From assembly GCF_030499535.1 (NCBI RefSeq), contig NZ_JASTLB010000001.1, positions 1,984,001 through 2,048,000 of the forward strand: a stretch of 64,000 nucleotides of DNA. The letters are read 5' to 3'. This stretch comes from Streptomyces sp. TG1A-8. GTDB lineage: Bacteria > Actinomycetota > Actinomycetes > Streptomycetales > Streptomycetaceae. The translations under genes and the position numbers were made by a program. Shown piece after piece: positions 58,583 to 64,000 of the stretch. Position 1 is the first letter of the stretch, and each line of letters opens with the position of its first letter. The notes beneath the pieces are model-generated. The model ran no database searches, was not told the DNA's origin, and saw only the letters and a program-made list of their open reading frames with translations.

Positions 58583-61339
58583 ATGACCACCGGACTGATC
58601 CCCGGGGGACCTCCCCCGGAACGAGGGCCGACGGGCGAGCGGGTGCCGCAGCGGCGGCGCGAGCCGGCCGGCCCCGCAGCCCTCCACGTAGACAACCGGT
58701 CAAGGAGTTCTGTGATCACCGCGCGCGCGGCCGCCAGCTTCGAGCCCGTCGGACGATCGGTCGCGACCGCCCGTTCCTTCGTCCGCGACACCCTGCAGGG
58801 CTGGGGCTGCGCCGACATCGTCGACGACGCCGTGGTCCTGACCAGCGAGCTGGTGACCAACGCGGTGGTGCACGCGGGCACCCAGGCGGACGTGCTGTGC
58901 CTGCGCGCCGAGGACGGCGTGCGCGTCGAGGTGTCGGACCGCTACCCGGAGCGCGAGGTGCCCCTCCAGGGCTCGCTCGCCACCATGGGCAGCCTCGACC
59001 GCGAGGGCGGCCGCGGGCTCCAGCTGTGCGCCGCCCTGGCCGCCCGCTGGGGCGTGGACTACACGCCCACGCACAAGAACGTCTGGTTCCAGCTCGACCT
59101 GCCCGAACGCCCGGTCGGCACCCGCACCGCCGGCCCCGTCCTGCCGATCGACCTGCTCCCGCTGGCCGACGGCCGGGTCCGCGTCGCGGTCCTGCAGATC
59201 GACCGCAAGGGCACCATCAGCGCCTGGAACGAGGACGCCGAGGAACTCTTCGGCTACAGCGCGGCCGAGGCCACCGGCAGGCCCCTGACGGACTTCGCGG
59301 CCTGGCCGCACACCCCGGGCACCGGCACCGGTATCGCCGAGGCGCTCCGGCTCTCCCGCTGGGAGGGCACCTACGGCATCCGCGGCGCCGACGGCCGGGT
59401 GGCGTCGGTGTACGCCTCCCACCTGCGCGTGCGTGACACGGGCGGTGAGCCCTCCACCGTCTGCCTGCTGGTACGGGACCACGAGCGCGCCGTCCTGCAG
59501 ACCCCCTCGCGCGTCCCCTCCGGCGACCAGGCCACCGCCTCCGACGGCAAGAACGCCGACCCCTTCGAGGTGTTCATCGGCTCCCCGGCCCCGGACGACC
59601 TCGACGGCCTGCTGCAGCGCACGGTGGAGCGCGCCCGCGACATGCTCGACGCGGACTCGGCGTTCCTGCTCCTGGCCACCGACGACGAGACGGAGCTGGA
59701 GGTGCGGGCCTCCACCGGCCTGCCCTCCGCCCGCCAGCGCTTCGCCCGCGTCCCCGTCGAGGCGGGCCCCGGCCGCTACGGCTCGGCGCGCATGCCGGCC
59801 GTCCACGACGACCTCAGCGCGGTCCCCGGGGCCGTTCCGCTGCTGGCCGGCACCGGCATGCGCTCGGTGGTCACGGTCCCGCTGAAGGTCGAGGGCCGCC
59901 TCACCGGCTCCCTGGGCGTCGCCGCCGAGGCCCCCGGCAGGTACTCCAACGAGGAGGCGCTGCGCCTGCAGTTCGCCGCCGACCGGATCGCCCTGGCCGT
60001 CGAATCGGCCCGCCTGGGCGAGCTGGAGCGGTTGCGCCGCGGCTCGCTGAGCTTCCTCGTCGAGGCCTCCGACCTGCTGGCCGGCACCCTGGACCGCGAC
60101 CAGACCCTGGCCCTGATGGCCCAGATGACGGTTCCCACCCTCGCGACCTGGTGCGCCGTCTACACCATCGCCGACCAGGCCTCCGAGCCGTACCTGTCCT
60201 ACGTCCTGCACGAGGACGAGGAGCTGATCGACGGCATCAAGTCGCTGCTGTCGAAGATCTCGCCCCCCGACCCGGTGCCGACGCCCGGAGCCCGCGTCTG
60301 GAGCACTCCCGGCGAGGTCGCCCACCAGGCCGCCCTGCGCAGCTCGATGCGCAGCCTCGGCCTGTCCGGCGGCCCCTCCCACCGGATCGCCCCGGGCATC
60401 GGCCCGACCCTCGCGACGGCCTCCGCGGTCGGTGGCGAAACGGTCGTCCTGCCGCTCGTCGCCCGCAACCGCGTCATCGGCATGCTGACCCTGGGCAAGC
60501 CCACCGACGAGCACTTCCGGCAGGAGATCCTGGAGCTGGCCGAGGACCTGTCCCGCCGCGCCGCCCTGGCCCTGGACAACGCCCGCCTGTACTCCGAGCG
60601 CACGGCCATCAGCCAGGCCCTGCAGCGCAGCCTCCTGCCCCCGGGCCTGCCCCAGATCGACGGCGTCGAGGTGGAGGTCATCTACCGCGCGGCCGGCGAG
60701 GGCAACGAGGTCGGCGGCGACTTCTACGACCTCTTCCCCATCGGCGACGGCGCCTACGGCTTCGCCATCGGCGACGTCTGCGGCACGGGCCCGAACGCGG
60801 CGGCGGTGACGGGCCTGGCCCGGCACGCGCTGCGCCTGCTGGCCCGCGAGGGCCTGAGCGGCCCGGCGGTGCTGGAGCGCCTGAACTCGGCGATCCTCGA
60901 CGAGGGCGACCGAAGCCGCTTCCTGACGCTGCTGTACGGCGAGCTGCGCCCGCAGCAGGACGGCAGCGCCGAGCTGAAGGTGGTCTGCGCCGGGCACCCG
61001 CTCCCCCTGCGTCTGCGCCAGGACGGCACGGTGCTGCCTGCGGCCGAGCCCCAGCCGCTGCTCGGCGTCATGGAGGACTTGGAGCTGTACGAGGAGAGGG
61101 TGACACTCGACCCGGGCGACGTGCTGCTGTGCGTCACGGACGGCGTCACCGAACGCCGCGAGGGCACCCGCATGCTGGGCGACGACGGTCTCGCCGACGT
61201 CCTCACCACCTGCACCGGCCTCACGGCGGGCGCGGTCGCGGCCCGCATCATGCGCGCGGTGGAACGCTTCGCTTCGGATGCCCCGTCCGACGACATGGCG
61301 ATCCTGGCGATGCGGGTTCCGGGACTTCAGAAGGACTGA
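58583..61339 (+). CDS. osaC: Multidomain regulator OsaC (HATPase-PAS-GAF-GAF-PP2C)
   Basis: About 918 aa. The N-terminal RsbW-like kinase domain has VVLTSELVTNAVVHAGTQADV and EGGRGLQLCAALA. PAS (~180-270: ISAWNEDAEELFGYSAAEATGR) and two GAF domains (~300-450 and ~490-640) follow. The C-terminal SpoIIE/PP2C phosphatase (~670-915) has NEVGGDFYDLFPI, IGDVCGTGPNAAAVTGLAR, TDGVTERREG and APSDDMAILAM. OsaC of S. coelicolor modulates sigma-B after osmotic stress. ATG 58583 (MTTGLIPGG) is the chosen start; a GTG at 58712 would still keep the kinase domain. Confidence 0.9.
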   Translation: MTTGLIPGGPPPERGPTGERVPQRRREPAGPAALHVDNRSRSSVITARAAASFEPVGRSVATARSFVRDTLQGWGCADIVDDAVVLTSELVTNAVVHAGTQADVLCLRAEDGVRVEVSDRYPEREVPLQGSLATMGSLDREGGRGLQLCAALAARWGVDYTPTHKNVWFQLDLPERPVGTRTAGPVLPIDLLPLADGRVRVAVLQIDRKGTISAWNEDAEELFGYSAAEATGRPLTDFAAWPHTPGTGTGIAEALRLSRWEGTYGIRGADGRVASVYASHLRVRDTGGEPSTVCLLVRDHERAVLQTPSRVPSGDQATASDGKNADPFEVFIGSPAPDDLDGLLQRTVERARDMLDADSAFLLLATDDETELEVRASTGLPSARQRFARVPVEAGPGRYGSARMPAVHDDLSAVPGAVPLLAGTGMRSVVTVPLKVEGRLTGSLGVAAEAPGRYSNEEALRLQFAADRIALAVESARLGELERLRRGSLSFLVEASDLLAGTLDRDQTLALMAQMTVPTLATWCAVYTIADQASEPYLSYVLHEDEELIDGIKSLLSKISPPDPVPTPGARVWSTPGEVAHQAALRSSMRSLGLSGGPSHRIAPGIGPTLATASAVGGETVVLPLVARNRVIGMLTLGKPTDEHFRQEILELAEDLSRRAALALDNARLYSERTAISQALQRSLLPPGLPQIDGVEVEVIYRAAGEGNEVGGDFYDLFPIGDGAYGFAIGDVCGTGPNAAAVTGLARHALRLLAREGLSGPAVLERLNSAILDEGDRSRFLTLLYGELRPQQDGSAELKVVCAGHPLPLRLRQDGTVLPAAEPQPLLGVMEDLELYEERVTLDPGDVLLCVTDGVTERREGTRMLGDDGLADVLTTCTGLTAGAVAARIMRAVERFASDAPSDDMAILAMRVPGLQKD

Positions 61340-61365
61340 GGTCCCGGGCCCGTCCGCGGGCATGC

Positions 61366-61400
61366 GAAAGGCCCCGCCCTGATGGGCGAGGCCTTTTCTT
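61366..61400 (+). terminator. Rho-independent terminator of osaC
   Basis: aaaggccccgccc / gggcgaggccttttctt: a GC stem with loop tgat and a real T-tract (61394-61400), 27 nt after the osaC stop. The A-run on the other side could serve tRNA-Thr transcription too. Confidence 0.8.
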
Positions 61401-61403
61401 CCG

Positions 61404-61476
61404 AGCCCCCAAACGGAATCGAACCGTTGACCTTCTCCTTACCATGGAGACGCTCTACCGACTGAGCTATAGGGGC
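61404..61476 (-). tRNA. tRNA-Thr (anticodon GGT)
   Basis: 73 nt on the minus strand. The acceptor GCCCCTA pairs with TGGGGGC plus discriminator T. The D-arm is GCTC-AGTCGGTAGA-GC, the anticodon stem TCTCC/GGAGA with loop ATGGTAA, and the T-arm AACGG-TTCGATT-CCGTT. Anticodon GGT is at 61441-61443. No encoded CCA. Confidence 0.95.
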
Positions 61477-61560
61477 CTGTCGCTTTTCGGGGTTTCCCTC
61501 GCGGCGACAGGAAGATCATACCCCGTGCGGGGCCGACTTCCCAAATGCGTTCGGGAATGC

Positions 61561-62238
61561 TCAGAAGGCGGGCTGGAGCAGTCCGCCCAAGGCGTTGCAG
61601 GCCGACACGATCCGCTGCATCTCCCGTTTGGTGAGCGAGGCGTCGACGGGCAGCGCAAGCGTTTCGTCGGCCGCCAGCTCGGTCTCCGGCAGCACTGCGC
61701 AACGACGGAACCCCGGCAGCCGGTGCACGGGCGTCTTCACCGGCACCCGGCAGTCGACGCCCTTGGCACGCAGCACCCGGGCGAAGGCGTCCCGGTCCGG
61801 CCGGCCGTTGCCCGGCACCCGCACCACGTACTGCTGGTAGGTGTGCCCGTCACCGCCGTCGGGCGTGCGCACCCCCTTGAGCTTGGCATCGAGGTACGCG
61901 GCCCGCTCCCTGCGCTGCGCCACCTCGTCGTACGGCGCCCCGGACTCGCCCTGTTCCAGCACCAGCAGCCCGTGCCGCCGGCCGACCTCGTGCAACCGCC
62001 CGATGTCGGCCCGTCGTCCGAAGCGGTGCACGGCGACGACCGCGGCCGTGCGCGCGGTCACGGCCGCTTCCACGGTGGAGGCGTCCAGGCAGTAGGTGAC
62101 CGGGTCTATGTCGGCGAACACCGGGAGCGCGCCGGCCCGGATCACGGCCTCGGCGACCTCGGCGTTCCCGAAGGCCGGTACGACGACCTCGTCGCCGGGC
62201 CCGACGCCGGCGGCCCTGAGCATTGCAGCAGTACCCAT
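61561..62238 (-). CDS. DegT/DnrJ/EryC1-like protein, shortened and probably non-catalytic
   Basis: 225 aa. The first ~110 residues follow the N-terminal half of DegT-type PLP aminotransferases (AAMLRAAGVGPGDEVVVPAFGNAEVAEAVIRAGALPVFADIDPVTYCLD, VAVHRFGRRADIGRL). The central region with the PLP Lys (SxxK) is missing: LLVLEQGESGAPYDEVAQRRERAAYL joins directly to the C-terminal dimer part. The usual PLP-N1 aspartate (xEDAAQ) is replaced by EQG. ATG 62238 is the start. It lies between 5S rRNA and tRNA-Thr. Function unknown. Confidence 0.7.
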   Translation of the reverse strand: MGTAAMLRAAGVGPGDEVVVPAFGNAEVAEAVIRAGALPVFADIDPVTYCLDASTVEAAVTARTAAVVAVHRFGRRADIGRLHEVGRRHGLLVLEQGESGAPYDEVAQRRERAAYLDAKLKGVRTPDGGDGHTYQQYVVRVPGNGRPDRDAFARVLRAKGVDCRVPVKTPVHRLPGFRRCAVLPETELAADETLALPVDASLTKREMQRIVSACNALGGLLQPAF

Positions 62239-62290
62239 GTGCTGGATGCTGGGGGCGCAACGTGAACGACACGTTACGGACAACGGAAAA

Positions 62291-62324
62291 GGGCGGACCC
62301 TGAACCGAAGTTCAGGGTCCGCCC
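62291..62324 (-). terminator. rRNA operon terminator
   Basis: A 15-bp perfect stem (62291-62305 with 62310-62324) with loop cgaa, followed on the minus strand by a T-run (62287-62290), immediately downstream of 5S rRNA. Confidence 0.9.
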
Positions 62325-62336
62325 TCTCAATGATTG

Positions 62337-62454
62337 TTCGGCGGTGTCCTACTCTCCCACAGGGTCCCCCCTGCAGTACCATCGGCGCTGTGAGGCTTAG
62401 CTTCCGGGTTCGGAATGTAACCGGGCGTTTCCCTCACGCTATGACCACCGAAAC
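62337..62454 (-). rRNA. rrf: 5S ribosomal RNA
   Basis: About 118 nt. On the minus strand it starts GTTTCGGTGGTCATAGCG, contains CCCGGTTACATTCCGAACC, and ends CACCGCCGAAC, which pairs with the 5' end. This is the typical Streptomyces 5S sequence. It is the last gene of the rRNA operon. Ends are accurate to 1-2 nt. Confidence 0.95.
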
Positions 62455-62537
62455 ACTATGAAACTGAACGCCGCACCATGTGCGAGCACACGGGGCTGTT
62501 CGTGGTTTCAGAACCAACACAGTGGACGCGAGCAACT

Positions 62538-64000
<1,463 letters not shown>

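Overview
This is GC-rich actinobacterial chromosome and almost certainly core Streptomyces sequence. It has strong third-codon-position GC bias, frequent GTG starts, ATGA/GTGA start-stop overlaps, and the conserved Streptomyces order lexA - hflX - rshA - dapF - miaA - miaB - gluRK/gluABCD - recA/recX - lhr - nei - dps - clgR - cinA - pgsA - rimO - ftsK - osaB/osaA/osaC - rRNA operon. I see no plasmid, phage, transposase or CRISPR array.

Layout. 1-10.7 kb: the 3' tip of lexA, a DinG/XPD-type helicase, a secreted trypsin-like lipoprotein, the ribosome-associated GTPase HflX, a secreted M1 aminopeptidase, the (p)ppGpp enzyme RshA, and dapF, which is frameshifted in this sequence. 10.7-19.9 kb: a membrane protein, miaA, a small acidic protein, a decayed antitoxin-like gene, a class III extradiol-type protein, miaB, an MFS exporter interrupted by an in-frame amber codon, a PPOX-family flavoprotein, a MazG-like pyrophosphohydrolase and a TAXI binding protein. 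20-25.8 kb: the glutamate module, with the two-component pair gluR/gluK divergent from the ABC importer gluABCD. Between them lies an 11-bp-phased direct repeat just upstream of the gluA promoter.

25.9-34.3 kb: an FAD monooxygenase; a cysteine module (a short Cys-rich leader peptide, cysteine dioxygenase and a translationally coupled rhodanese); recX/recA with a LexA-box promoter; and, divergent from recA, a three-gene prenyl cluster (92-aa protein, polyprenyl synthase, DUF2236/MpaB-type oxygenase). That cluster is the best candidate here for an undescribed pathway. 34.2-37.1 kb: an AI-2E-type transporter, a DUF3046 protein, and a decayed locus in which an AraC regulator, azlC and a convergent neighbour all carry lesions.

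37.2-51.6 kb: DNA repair and maintenance (lhr helicase, Nei glycosylase, Dps), then the leftward clgR-cinA-pgsA-rimO-RodZ-like block and ftsK, which is frameshifted in this sequence. 51.7-61.3 kb: the osmoadaptation system: osaB response regulator, the giant poly-HAMP hybrid kinase osaA, and divergent osaC (kinase-PAS-GAF-GAF-PP2C). 61.4-64 kb: tRNA-Thr(GGT), a shrunken DegT-like protein, 5S rRNA and the 3' part of 23S rRNA, all on the minus strand, so the rRNA operon enters from the right edge.

Two conserved genes (dapF, ftsK) are each broken by what looks like one missing base in a G/C homopolymer, which suggests consensus errors in the assembly. The amber codon in the MFS gene and the multi-lesion AraC/AzlC locus look more like real decay.
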